Below, piece after piece: positions 43,250 to 55,254 of a DNA stretch of 64,000 nt; the stretch's first letter is position 1; each line of letters opens with the position of its first letter. The stretch comes from Helianthus annuus. Taxonomy: Eukaryota; Streptophyta; Magnoliopsida; Asterales; Asteraceae. The DNA is taken from the NCBI RefSeq assembly GCF_002127325.2, contig NC_035437.2, positions 166,934,263-166,998,262 of the forward strand. Direction: 5' to 3'. The translations under genes were made by a program, and so were the position numbers. A model generated the notes under the pieces. The model made no database searches and was not told the origin of the DNA. It saw only the letters and a list, made by a program, of their open reading frames with translations.

Positions 43250-45545
43250 TGTGACAACTCGTACTTTACCGTCTCGTACATTACGTGTAACCATCGAACT
43301 AGTGTGATTACGTGATCATATTAATTGAACAAATGTTGTGTTATGTGCTTGATGTTTACTATTTGTACATGTATGAATCGGACCGCACAACACACCCACA
43401 CTCGCACAAGCCCATTCGGGCCTTATACTTTGCACACGGGTTATTAGGGCAGCCCATGTGGGTTCGGCCCACTCCCCTTTAACCGTGTAAATCCCATAGT
43501 TGGGGATAGGTTTTGGTTAGTTGTCACAAACACAAAAACACACACAAACCCTAGAAGTTTTCCTCTCTCTCTCGGCTTGCTTGGAACCCGACGGCACACA
43601 CACACACTTTGAAGCTTGTGAAACGAATCGATCCTCTACCTTCATCCGGTTAGTGATGATGTTATGTTTTTGGATTATTTGTGATATCATGTGATTGCTA
43701 TCATTCGTTAGGCGATGTAACTAGGGTGTATGCTAGTAATATTGGTTGAATGTTGATGATAATTGGATTGTTAATCGGTTCTCATGAATGATTAAGATAT
43801 ACGGTTACTTGACATGAAATCGGTTATATGTATGTTTGTGTGATGAGGAATAATTCGGATGGGTTGATAGTCTGAATGTATGCAAACCGGGTAGGATGCA
43901 TGATAGCTGATTTATGATTCGGTATGTTTTTATAATAATCTGATTTCCTGTTCTTGATGTTAATATGAACATGCTTGATACTCATGATTTGAAGTTGAAT
44001 GAAATCGGAATTAACTGTGATTGATCGAAATTGTGAAACTGCCTAAGTTGTTTGCTAGAATCACGGATAAGTCAATGCAGGAAATATGGAAACCAGTTAC
44101 ATACGCGATTTCGACACCTGGTTGCGAGTCGGGACCATAGTTGCGAGTCAGAATCCCACTCGTAACCAAGCCAGCACAAGTCGAGACTACGGTTGCGAGT
44201 CCCGTTGCGACTCGTAACCAGCACATGATCAGTCGTAACCAGACCATGATGAACCGAGACCTCCATTGCGACTCGCAAACAGCTGTTGCGACTCGTAATC
44301 TCCGGTTGCGACTCGAGATCCCCGTTGCGAGTCGAGATCACCATCGTTTACACGCACACAGTTGGGCCTTCACTGTCACGGGCCCAATCTATTGAGCCCA
44401 ACGATTTGAACTGTGGACTGTTTATTATTGGACTTGTTTGTGCTTGCTATTTGGGCCGATTGAGAATCTGGACTGTTTTGTTATTGAGCTGCTTATGTCA
44501 TTGGGCCGGGTATGAATGGACTTAGAACAATTGGATCCTCACATGCTATGTCTTATCTGCTTACGTGCGTACATGCTTGCCATGACTATACGTGATTACT
44601 ATATACGTGCTATATACGAACCTGACTCGTATAATAACCATGATAGGACGTGAGTGATCATTTACTTGCTACTTGTACTTTCTGTGTATCTGCCGAGCAA
44701 ACCAAGGTGAGTTCACACAGCCAAGGCATGGGATTCCCGGGTTGGGAATTGGGTTGGATATGTTGAATTTGGAATGATTACTCGTACTTACGCATATACC
44801 AGACTATAGACCATCGTCCTCAGGTTAGTCAGGACACGTTACGTAAAGCCTACGTAACCCAGTATATTTGCCATATGTCTCCCGGGTCGGGAGGACACGT
44901 TACGTAAAGCCTACGTAACCCAATACCATCCACTGGCTTCCAGGTCGGAAGGCCACGCTGCGTAAAGCCTACGTAGCCCCCACGCGTACCACTGTCCTCG
45001 GGGAAGGGCACGTCACGTAAAGCCTACGTGACCCTGTACGTTTTCCTGTTCTCGGTAAAGAAGAACACATGGTCGGAAGTTAGTCTAGTAAGTACCGTTA
45101 ATGAGAAGCCCTCATTAGCCAAGATGAACATGGGAAGCCCCCACCTTTATTACACACTAGTATGGGAAGCCCCCACTAGCTATACTTATGCATTACTTTA
45201 TGAACTTACTTTCTGTGAACTCGCTCAACTAGTTTGTTGATTATTTGCTGCATGCCTTGCAGGACCTTAGGTATACTTGGGAGCTTGCACAGGGAAGGAG
45301 CAGGTCGTTGTGGGCAGATGGATCGTTAATGATGTCGAACTCATAACTCGTTTTGAATTTACTTTACTATGCTTCCGCTACTTAAAACAGTATTTGGTTT
45401 TTGAAACATCAATCATGTCATGGTGACTTACGTTAATTACTTTTATTATTATTAAATGCTATGTTTGATATGATTGATGGCTTGATCCTGGTCAGTCACG
45501 CTCCCAAGCGGTGGTATTTCGCGGGTGGATTTTGGGGGTGTGACA
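43250..45545 (+). repeat. 3' LTR of the Gypsy element
   Basis: 2296 bp, equal in length to the 5' LTR. The hairpin array recurs at 44816-45179. Confidence 0.97.
44816..45179 (+). other. Array of covarying stem-loops with AAGCC loops (3' LTR)
   Basis: The same array as in the 5' LTR, offset by 7401 bp. Confidence 0.8.
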
Positions 45546-45757
45546 CTTAAGATCCTTACGGACAGTAAGCACTTATCCCTTACGGTCCGTAAGGGACTGC
45601 CAGAGGCACTTTTGCTTACAGCCCAAGGACTTCTACCACAACGCCACCTATCTTGCATTTTGACCACTCTTGCTCAGTCCTTGTCACCTCAATGACACCT
45701 GCAAACATCCTAGAATGATCATGGACACTTGTCTTGATCTCCTTTCACTCATTCAAC

Positions 45758-45767
45758 TATAAATAGG
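45758..45767 (+). promoter_or_regulatory. TATA box of the older LTR
   Basis: TATAAATAGG, followed about 30-60 nt on by a CT-rich start region; the U3/R boundary of the older LTR is probably just downstream. Confidence 0.65.
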
Positions 45768-47239
45768 CCATGATTTCTTCACTTGCAACTTGCTCATTCT
45801 CATTCTCCTCTCTAACTCTATCTTGGAGCTTTCCTCTGGACAAGAGGACCCCCTCTTAGTGATCTTCTGCTCAAGCACTTCCAAGTAAGTGTTTCTTCTT
45901 ATTCTATTTCATTTTTAATTAGTTATTTAAGCTAAAAGTCAAACAATTGACTTTCTAGTTGACTTTAGCTTCTGATCATTTTGGTCAAGGTAAAGTTCAA
46001 TCCGAACTTTCCTACGTGATCGTAATAACGTTGGTGTGATCCCTCTGTGATCATACCTTCGGATAATCACGTTTACTAGTTGAATGGTTAAGTTGAGCAT
46101 TTTCCGTAAAAATTGAATTTTCGACTAAATTGCATAAATGAGTTCTATAACTTAAAACTCAGATGTTTTGACATATATACAAGTTTTATAACTAATATAA
46201 ACTGATATTAACATGCTCAACTTGTCCAATTCAGTTTAGGGTCTTATTCTATGTCAAAAGTCAAGCAGTTTGACTTTTGCTTTAACTTTTGATTCTGACA
46301 TGTTTGGTCAACGTTTAGACCTGTTTTAAACTGATTTTACGAACATAATATTGTTGAGAATAACTCTCTGAAGTTATACCACATGGTCAGTCCGTTTGAT
46401 GGGTTAAACGACAAGTCTTGAAAATTATATTACAAAATGACCACAATACCCTTTTGTGGTCAAATAAGTTAATTGAATGATTTTAAACCAAAACCGACTT
46501 ATAATCTGACTTTAAGTCAGTAGGTAATTCAACTAAAAAATTATTTTGATACTAAGACTTATCATAAGCCCATCCGACCTTCCGAACCCGTCTTTAAGCG
46601 CATAACTAGTTATGCAAACCTAGTTTGCATAAACTAGGCGTAACGAGTCAAAACCTTTCTAAACCTTTCCAAATCAGAATGTTGGCTTAGTTAACCTTTA
46701 TCCAATGAGTCCTCACACTTGGATAAGTATAAATCACATTCTAAGCAACCTACGGTTAATCTAGCGAATTAATTTTATTCTTACATAATGGGTCGTGTCA
46801 AAGGAACTAACCTATGACCCGTATACATTCTAACAGATAGCTAAATTTGTTCACTCCGGACTATAGAAACCCCCAGATAATCGGACTTGAGTTTAATACT
46901 TTGTCTTTACGGCTTTTACTATATTTGAGAACCGTTATCGGTTGGAAGCTAGCTAAAATGTAAATACTCTTAACTTATTTTGTTTTTAAACTTGAGGTAT
47001 GGTGAATACGCCACTTGGAGCAAGTATTACATAAATGGGTCGCCTATGATAACCCATAAATGTAAGAACCCAGTTTAATCTGTTATATTTGATAACTGAA
47101 ACAATTGGGGGTTATTGGTACCGTGTTCGGGCGTCCCGACTCATGAACTATTATGGCCATACTGTATAACGTGCCAGGGTAGGCATACTGACTGTAAGAC
47201 ACGTTATTCAACTTTGGTGTGTACCTTAATCATTATAGC

Positions 47240-47771
47240 TAGGGCTAGCAATTTTACACGAATACACGACACGAAACTACACGAAGTTAACAGGTATCGT
47301 GTATGGCCTTAACAGGTATCGTGTACCAAACAGGTAGACACGAGATTACCTGTTAATTTTCGTTTATAAACAGGTTAAATACCTGTTTACCTGCTAATTC
47401 CCGTTAGTACACGATAAGAAATTAAATTAAATAAAACTCATCAGCCATGTGCGTGTGGGTTCCTTAATTCCTTTCTATTTTCATTCCTCATTCAATTCAA
47501 AAAAATAAAACCCTAAACTCCCTTTGTAACTCTCAGATAGCATGTCGTGTTCATGTTTTTGTTCGTGTTAACAGGCATGAACATGTAATTTTCGTGTATA
47601 ACAGTCGAACAGTCGTGTTAACAGGTAATTTTCGTGTATATCGTGTCGTGTTCGTGTTCGAAAAAAAGGACACGATAAGTTATCGTGTCGTGTTCCTGTA
47701 TGGGATTTCGTATATCGTGTCTTATCGTGTCGGGTCTTATCGTGTACGGGTATATACGATATGTCAGCCCT
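47240..47771. mobile_element. TAGGG-type hAT-like element (CGTGTCGTGT words), 532 bp
   Basis: Starts TAGGGCTAGCAATTTT and ends ATATGTCAGCCCT. ATTATAGC flanks (47232-47239, 47772-47779). The interior is dominated by ATCGTGTCGTGT and ACACGACACGA words, an inverted set. It is inserted in the older LTR. Confidence 0.85.
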
Positions 47772-48284
47772 ATTATAGCATTGAAAATGACCGGCTTTGA
47801 TATCTGGTTCCCATTGTATGACAAATATGTAAATCAGGTGACAGGATAAAATCCCAAAAACTATTAAATGATTACCTACGGGTTTTCTCTATGTATAAAA
47901 ATCATTTTTGGAAAACTATTTCAAAATTAGTCAGTAAATTGTATTTATCAGCGAAAGCTGACGTATTTTCAAAAGATTGAACTGCAGGTACCGAACCTTG
48001 ATATTAGGCTGGGAATCCAGATCTGCTATGTTAAAAGCTTTAGAATTTGCAACTCCTAGCTTAAGGCATATGATGTCTAAGCTTCTTTTTATCTTCGATC
48101 CGTCCGTGGGTTGTTATATGAACAATTGAACATCTTTGTACTTTGAATATTAAACACTTTTAATGTTATGGATACTTTTACTCTTAATACTTCCGCTGCA
48201 TTATTATTAATTAATTGTGATAACTCTATCCAACCGTCACGACTAAACCCATCCGGGCCCATCGGGAAATCGGGGTGTGACAGG

Positions 48285-48809
48285 TAGGGGTGCTAAACGG
48301 GTCGGGTTCATGGGTTGGCGGGTTCAACCCGACCCGAACCTGAAAATTTTAGATGAACCCAAACCCGACCCGAACCCGAAAATCATGTCATATATATGAA
48401 CCCGAACACGACCCGAATATTAGCGGGTTGACCCAAACACGACCCGTACAACCCGTATTTTCAAATTTTTATTTTTTTTTTCAAATTAATATATTAAGAT
48501 TAAAATTTTACTAAAAATGTTACTTTTTAAATATAGAGTTTATGTCAGTCTCTCCTTTTAAGTTATAAAAATGAATTAAATACACACCCAAATAAATTTA
48601 TAACATAAAATATATTGTAAAAAATAAAATATAATATAAATGGGTTAAACGGGCCAACCCGTCAACCCGACCGGGTTGACCCGAACCTGACCCGTTTAGC
48701 TAAACGGGTTCGCGGGTTCAACCTGAAACTAACCCGAACCCGTTTAGACTAAATCTAACCCCGCGAATTTCGTGTTAGGTTCGTGTCGTGTCAAAAATTC
48801 ACACCCCTA
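48285..48809. mobile_element. TAGGG-type hAT-like element (ACCCG words), 525 bp
   Basis: Starts TAGGGGTGCTAAACGGG and ends TTCACACCCCTA. Exact GTGACAGG flanks (48277-48284, 48810-48817). The interior repeats CCCGACCCGAAC and GGGTTGGCGGGTT words. It split the older retroelement precisely at the LTR/primer-site junction. Confidence 0.9.
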
Positions 48810-48817
48810 GTGACAGG

Positions 48818-49659
48818 TTGGTATCAGAGCTACAATTTGAGTGAATTAGACTCTAGCCTTTTGTGTCTAGTCTCAAATATCACAAATGCAGATTCCTTAA
48901 GAAACTCCGAGTCTAGACCCGAACATAAGACTACTCTTATTTATATATATAGTAGTCATTGATTTTATGAATATTCTGCAAATGTCGCCAAGATATTGCG
49001 GACAAGATGAAGAATCTATGATGGGTCGTGGACTCGATAATCTCTACCATTGAGTAGCTTGAAGTTCCATATGGTGAACTACACTATTTTGGAGCTGATG
49101 AATCCGATACAAGGATGCTAAACCTTGTCACCAGATACTATTTTTTTCTTCCTTTGATATAACCTTTGATCCTTACTATTCACTATCATTTGTTCTTCAT
49201 TGATATCAATGTAGCAATCAATCTTCAAAGTTTGTTGGCTACCATGCCAAAAGAAAAAAAATAAGCAACACCAAAAACTAAAGATTTCCATACCAATAAG
49301 ATACTCCAATTGTGCAATGAACAATGGCTCTGAACCATATTTCGCCAAAAATCATAACAAATTTCGACAGCGTAACCCCAACAAAGTCAATGCGAAATTG
49401 TTGCTTGCTACTATTATTCCACAATCATATCAATAAACATCAGATCGAACAACGCTATGGTACCATGTTAAAAGAAAAATACGTACAGAGAAAAAGCGGC
49501 TAGGGTTTTATTTATCAAAAAATATCAAGTGCAAATGAAAAGAAAATACATATTATATAGCCGGGCAACAGGCTTATAGCTAAGGGGCCAAAGCCCACAA
49601 CAAACTAATAGGCTAAACTTATTTTCTTATGTTGATCATGTCAAGTTTGTTCTACAATA
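48818..49659. other. Leader remnant of the older Gypsy element, then anonymous sequence
   Basis: TTGGTATCAGAGC (48818) is the displaced primer-binding site, followed by leader-like sequence to about 49000. 49000-49600 has no gene. ATGGTACCATGTTAAAAG near 49456 resembles the complement of a primer site, hinting at another retroelement edge, but nothing can be paired with it. From about 49635 the sequence matches the flank of the zinc-finger gene. Confidence 0.5.
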
Positions 49660-50929
49660 TATAACAACCCTCGAAAAGGCCCCATAACAATTCATAATCG
49701 AGACCCCGAACACGCATGACGAAAACCAGCATGAAAAACGAGAAAACCCAATTTTGGGTCTCGTCGTGCTACGCGACGACAATGGTAGAAGCCAGTCGCG
49801 TGACGCGGTGCCTCTTTTTCGATAGAAGACATGTGATGCCACGTGGCAAGCCTATGTGGTGACTCATGCCACCTAAGCCCTAGATCACCTCGTCGCGTGA
49901 TGCGACGGTGATAGGGGATACTGGTCGCGCGATGCGACGAGATCAAATTTCAGCTATAAATAGAGCGAGAATTGGACATTTCAATGTGCTCACTTCTTTT
50001 CTTTCTCTCTCGAATTACTGTCATAATACCTAAACTCTCAAAACTTTGCTCCGTAGACTAACCCGGATCACTGGTACGATACCCTATCCGATTGATCCGA
50101 AACCAAATCAACGGATGTTAAAGTGCTGCCTGAATAAGGCTATACTTTGTTAACTACATTGAGGTTTTGATCTCGTGATTATCGTTAAAGTTGAATTGGG
50201 GTAATACGCTAATACGTGTTGCATTGTGTGTTTAATTAGGAACCCAAGACTTAGACCAGGTGGCGTTTACTGAAAATCCTAAATTTGCATTTTGGGTCAT
50301 TCTATTTTATTAAATGTTTTCAAAACACTAAATGTTTTCCAATTGTTACTTATATTACAGTGATTAAGTCTTTGTGTTCTTACTGGGAAATTAATGCCAG
50401 TATGGGGGGTTTTGTATACAATACTTGATAAGCTTCACTAGTTGGAAGAATGACCAATAGTGATATGACCACAGTCACAGGAATTGCCAAGTGACAAATA
50501 CCTTTGGGTAATAGTAAGATATAAACAAATGTAAAAACTCTTAATGTTGTAATTATAAGGTGTTTTATATAAGTCTGAATGAACTAACCAGTATTTTTCG
50601 CTGATCAAATGTTTTTAAAACGCGTTTCAGGTAGTTTACTGTGAAGAGAAGTAAAAGTGTTGTGAAACACTCCAAGGTTAAATAAGTGGCTATGTAACCT
50701 GAATAAAACATGTTTTGTACTTAAGGGTTTATCCCTGTGAAAATCCTTTATGTAAATATGGGTTTCATCCCACAGTTTTATGAAATGAAAAACTACGGTG
50801 TTTTGAAAACTCTGATATTTTCCTGACACCCAGTCCTGATGAAAATTCCACTGCGATAATTTTTAAAATAAACACCGGTACCACTTGTATATGCTCACGG
50901 CTCCCGCCCAGGATAGGGGGATTGTGACA
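49660..50929 (+). mobile_element. Solo LTR (Gypsy type), 1270 bp
   Basis: Starts TATAACAACCCTCG (ancestral TG probably mutated) and ends GGGGGATTGTGACA. Flanks are CAATA (49655-49659) and CAAAA (50930-50934), a 4/5 target duplication. A TATAAATAG box is at 49955 and four palindromic GTCGCGYGAYGCGAC-like words precede it. No primer site, internal region or second LTR follows. The duplicated zinc-finger 3' flank continues on both sides. Confidence 0.82.
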
Positions 50930-50937
50930 CAAAAACC

Positions 50938-51200
50938 CTAAGATTTAACCACAAATTACTAAATAATTCTACTTGGAGCATTAAAATGAGTGAAGCTGAT
51001 TCTTGACCAGTTGCTCTGCTTGAGTTTCTGCTTGTTTTACAGCCATTGCATCATGCTTCTGACCACGCCTTTGGGGAGTTACAAACGACATTGCACAAGC
51101 TACAGGTTTGTACAACATCCGAAGTTGTCCCATGTTGCAAAACCCTCTGCTTCTTTGCCTCCACGTAGTCATCACCTCCACATTTCTTCACCTTCCTCTT
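50938..51200 (-). pseudogene. 3' fragment of the U1-type zinc-finger gene
   Basis: The sequence parallels 56510-56790 of the functional gene, including the stretch encoding MAVKQAETQA, but with indels: the last C2H2 finger is incomplete and the Ala/Glu tail is changed. The copy begins within exon 3 and ends in 3' flank, so it is a partial duplication about 5.5 kb from its source. Confidence 0.8.
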
Positions 51201-52030
51201 AGAACAGGTAAATCACCTATACATACACCTTACATGATTTAAACCCTCCACCTCTAGGATAGAAAGTTTCCCCCCGTACCACAAGGATGTCTGGACCTTG
51301 TTATCTTTTAGTTTTAGGACTATATGTTACTTCTTGATTCATTGAACATGACTATATACTTATGTCACTATGAAATTATGCAAAATAGTAAAAAGACAAT
51401 ATAACTATGTTGACACAAAATCAAGCAATTAACAAACATATGTTGGAAAATTAAGAAAGATATAATTACGGCATACATCTATTAGATAGAGCTTCAACTT
51501 CTAAATGGAATAAGGTTTCAATCAGGAACATGCAGATTATCCTTTGAATTTATTTTAATGTTGCAAGTAAAGGAGAAAACACTTTACATCATATATTTTG
51601 AAGTGAACCTAGAATATGGTGCAATTCTTGTACAACCTCTTTTATATTCATCCTCTGTGGTGGGGAATCATCTGAACATGATACTCCGATCTTGATTGTT
51701 GTAGCCAAACATTCCTCTATTATCTTTGCATTTGCCTCCTTGTTTTGCATAAAATTTTCATCCTCATAATCAATATTAAGAATATTAACATCAATAACAT
51801 CTGTGACATGGTCTGGCAAGGCCATGGAAGCAAATTTATGGAGGCTAAGGCCTTCATTAAAGATGTCGCTAGTTGGCTTTTTCCGAGTCATCACCTCTAG
51901 TAGTAATATTCCAAAGCTGTAGACGTCCCCACTACTCGTCATCTCACTCCCAAGACCGTACTCTATAACTTATAAAAGATCACTTTAGTGAAAGGTAATA
52001 TTTAAAGTAAGTAAATGTTGAACGTTTGGG

Positions 52031-53256
52031 CAGGGGCGGACCTAGGTTAAGTCGTGGGTGGGGGTCGCACCCCTTGGAAGAAAAAAAAGTTAGTGTAACT
52101 TTTAAACAAAAATCCCGATTGCACCCCTTGAAAATTTGAAATCGCACCCCTTGAACTTGACTCTAATGAAGAAGATGTGAAGCCAAAGAAAAAAAGGTAA
52201 AAAAAATTGTTAACCTGAAGTTGCAGGTGGAGTTGTGAAAGAGATGAACATCAAAATGAAGAAGATGAAGTGTTTAAAACCTATAACTCTCATCTTTAAT
52301 TAATATATAATATTTTATTTCCTTTTCCAAAGCTAGTACATTGCTAATTGGTGTAGAGACATATAGGCAAAAAACATCTTACTTATTTAATTTTTAAAGA
52401 GTAAATTGTCAAAATCGTCCCTGAGGTGTGAACATGTTTGTCATTTTCATCCAAAAACAACTTTTTGTACAATTTAGTCCTTTACTTTTGGGATTTTTTG
52501 ACATTTTCATCCAAACATCTAATTTGCTTTATTTTTTATATCAAAGATTTGGATAAAAATGGCAAAAAAATCCCAAATCTCATGAACGATTTTGGCAAAA
52601 AAAATCAGACGTTTCGATGAAAATGACAAAAACTCCAAAAAGTGAAGGACTATATGGTACAAAAAAGTTGCTTTGGATGAAAATGACAAACATGCCCAAA
52701 CCTCAGAGACGATTTTGACAATTTACTCATTTTAAATAAATAAATATGATAAACTCATGAGCTAGATTTTAGCTTCTTTGGCTACTTCTTTATCCATATA
52801 TCTATTTTATTAGTTTATTTGATTTGTTTTGTGTACATATATATCGATTTGGTGAATAGTTCTTTAGATTTTTTTTAGCTATTCTTTTTTTTTTTTTTTT
52901 GTTCATGCAAAAGATAACAATTTTATGATTACTTTAAAAAATGCAAGCCACCTAAATTAGGCTATCTCAAGTTAGTTTATTTTTTGTTTTGCTAATTAAA
53001 TAGTGGTATTAAATTTATTGTATATAAAATTTGGTTTAAAAGCATCTGTAAAAGAAATACTGAAAAAAATATTAAACTGATAACAACAGTGTAAGTACAA
53101 GTAATTAATTTGATTTTTGAAGATGGTTTGAATTTCAAAGATACCCAGACCTGACCCGACCCGAATCAGACCGACATTTTTATAATACTTAGTGGCAGAC
53201 AATCGACTACTACAAAATTCCGCCCCCCATGAAAAAAATTTATGGGTCTGCCACTG
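52031..53256. mobile_element. hAT-like element (CAGGGGCGGA ends) in the kinase intron, 1226 bp
   Basis: Starts CAGGGGCGGACCTAGG and ends TGGGTCTGCCACTG. Exact CGTTTGGG flanks (52023-52030, 53257-53264). The left end carries CGCACCCCTT words, as in the element at 23914, so both belong to one family. It contains a nested Mutator-like MITE. Confidence 0.9.
52399..52728. mobile_element. Mutator-like MITE, 330 bp, nested
   Basis: Ends GAGTAAATTGTCAAAATCGT and ACGATTTTGACAATTTACTC are perfect 20-bp inverted repeats. The flanks ATTTTTAAA/ATTTTAAAT suggest a 9-bp duplication with one indel. It is inserted in the hAT element above; a sister copy is at 55662. Confidence 0.85.
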
Positions 53257-55254
53257 CGTTTGGGAATACTTGAATTTTACCTGGAGGAGCATAGCCAATT
53301 GTGCCTCTAATTACAGTTGAGCTGTTTTGGTATGAAGTTCCAAGAAATCGAGCTAAACCAAAGTCTCCAACATGAGCGACCATATCATGATCAAGTAGAA
53401 TGTTGCTAGGCTTCAAGTCACCATGAATAATACTTGGTACGCAGTGATTGTGAAGATAATCAACGGCAAATGCTACAAAATATTTATTATTTGAAGAAAG
53501 TTCAACCTCGATGCACTTTCACTTGAATACCAAAGCTTTGAAATCATTTCCTTGGAAATCAACACTTGAACATGAAGTTATAATCTTCAGCAAGTTCTGG
53601 TGTCGGATGCTCCGCCATGCTTCACATTCCCTTATAAAGCTTTTTTGGGCTCCTCGATTTTGAAGATGTAGAACTTTGACCGCGACAAATCTATCATCAT
53701 TTTCATCGAGGACTCCTTTATAAACAGAACTAAACCCACCATTTCCAATCAAGTTAGCTTCGGAAAACCCATTGGTAGCCTTGAGAAGTTGATTGTAGGA
53801 AACTTTCATGAATTGTTTGCTTGTTGATGATTGAGACGATTGACTCTTGTTTTTTTTTCCTTACACCAAGCATACGCTAAACATATGATGATGCAAAGTT
53901 TTGATGCAATCAAAATGACTATTAAGAATAAAGGAATCTTTTTGTATGTTTCTTTGTCTCCTTGCATTTAGGTAACCCAAGTATAGCAAGGCCACCACAA
54001 AGCCTAGTATTCCCCAAAACAGAGAATGCACTTGCATTGGCAAACATTCCTACCATTGGTACTTCACCCACAAAATCATTATATGATAGATTCAAAAATT
54101 TTAAGCGTTCCAAGAATCGAGGAATTTTGCCTGATAAATTATTATGAGAAATATCTAGTTCAATCAATCCTTTTAAGGAACGCAATTAGGTGGTATTATA
54201 CCTTGAAATAAGTTGCCTTTGAGAGACAACCTTGAAAGGCTAGAACAACCATCAAGGCTACTAGGAATGTTACCTGATAAATTATTATTAGAAATATCCA
54301 GATTACTCAACATCTTTAGATCTCCAACCTCATTTGGAAGTGAACCATATAGGTTGTTTTGAGAAAGATCCATTGTTTTTGATAGAGATGAAAGTTGAAG
54401 AAGTCGTGTAGGTATTTTCCCGTGAAGTTTATTGCCACTAAGGTACAACTCTAAAAGTTTATGGCAATTTCCCAAGCTTGATGGAATTACCCCTTCCAAC
54501 ATGTTTAAAGATAAATCAAGTGTACTCAACAATGATAAGTTTCCCGTAGAATTAGGAATCGGCCCTGAAAGTTGGTTATTGTATAAATAAATAACTTGTA
54601 GCCTTTGAAGGTTTCCAATGGTGAAGTGGATGTTTCCTGTAAATCGGTTATCTTCTAGTGATATCAACTCCAAACCAGCTAGATTAACTATTGATCCAGG
54701 GAGGTTTCCGTGTATTTGATTTCCATCTAAATATAGACGATAGAGTTGATTAGAAAGATTACCTATCGATCTAGGAAGCACCCCTTGAAACTTGCAAGTA
54801 CCTAGATCCAACCATTCTAATTTGGTGCAATTTTTCAAAGAATCAATAAACCTTGTGAGGTCAATTCTAAATAAGTCACTCTTCGGTGTCGCTTCCCACA
54901 TGTAACACCAGTCCAGTCACAGAAATGAAAGGAATCATTCCATGAGTTTAGAACTCCATATGGATCTTGAGCGATCATCGACTTGATCTTGAGCAAAGCC
55001 TGATGATCGGTCTCATTTCCGTCAGTATAGGAAGCTGAGATGGTGGTGAAAGTTAGAAATATAACAAAAACATAAAAGAGAAAGTGAAGATAAGAGGAAG
55101 ATGATAAGCAAATAATTGATTGTTTTGAATTCATTTTTGAGAAACTGAAGATCACAAGAATAATTGATGGCCTTTTATTATCATTTTTTTGCTTCATCGT
55201 AAGTGAGACGGCATAGAAATAGTTGCCATCCACATACTTACTAATCATGATCAT

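Larger units (their letters stand above)
35849..45545 (+). mobile_element. Ty3/Gypsy chromovirus (Tekay-like), 9.7 kb, recent
   Basis: Two LTRs of exactly 2296 bp (35849-38144 and 43250-45545), starting TGTGACAACTCG and ending GGGTGTGACA. A perfect 5-bp TSD, CTTAA, flanks it (35844-35848, 45546-45550). The PBS is TTGGTATCAGAGCC at 38147. The gag-pol region is about 38460-43173 in Gypsy order (Gag, PR, RT, RNase H, INT, chromodomain-like end). I noticed one LTR mismatch (C at 38118, T at 45519). Pol is interrupted by a stop at 42253. The element lies inside an older LTR. Confidence 0.97.
35464..48282 (+). mobile_element. Older Gypsy-type LTR (split by a nested retrotransposon)
   Basis: Starts TGTAACACCCCG at 35464 and ends GGGGTGTGACA at 48282, followed by GG and the PBS-like TTGGTATCAGAGC (48818 onward, displaced by a hAT element). 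Parts belonging to it are 35464-35848 and 45551-47231 plus 47780-48282. Repeated blocks TCTCCRACTAATCC lie near the left end. TTACGGTCCGTAAG words occur both left (35808) and right (45580) of the insertion. TATAAATAGG at 45758 is a good core promoter. About 150-200 bp of leader follows the PBS before similarity to anything recognisable is lost, so the element is truncated. Confidence 0.75.
51589..55134 (-). pseudogene. LRR receptor-like kinase, subfamily XII (EFR/Xa21 type), broken
   Basis: Read from 55134 on the minus strand: MNSKQSI, a signal peptide (LHFLFYVFVIFLTFTTISAS), and an LRRNT_2 cap (HQALLKIKS ... CDWTGVTCGKRHRRVTYLEL). The frame then jumps into FIDSLKNCTKLEWLDLG, so about ten LRRs are deleted. 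Eight or nine LRRs follow, with a frameshift near 54180. A C-terminal cap (LCGGLAILGLPKC), a degraded membrane region and the kinase come next ([30 protein letters not shown]). A stop and a small deletion follow ALVFK near 53519. The kinase resumes with [14 protein letters not shown] (a non-RD loop), DFGLARF, GYAPP, intron 51963-53280, and EYGLGSEMTSSGDVYSFG to the end. The family comprises pattern-recognition receptors of the plasma membrane. Several independent breaks make it non-functional, although its splice sites are intact. Confidence 0.9.

Noticed and set aside
51589..55134. Functional receptor kinase
   Set aside because: Deletion of many LRRs with a frame jump, a frameshift near 54180 and a stop in the kinase are independent disabling changes.
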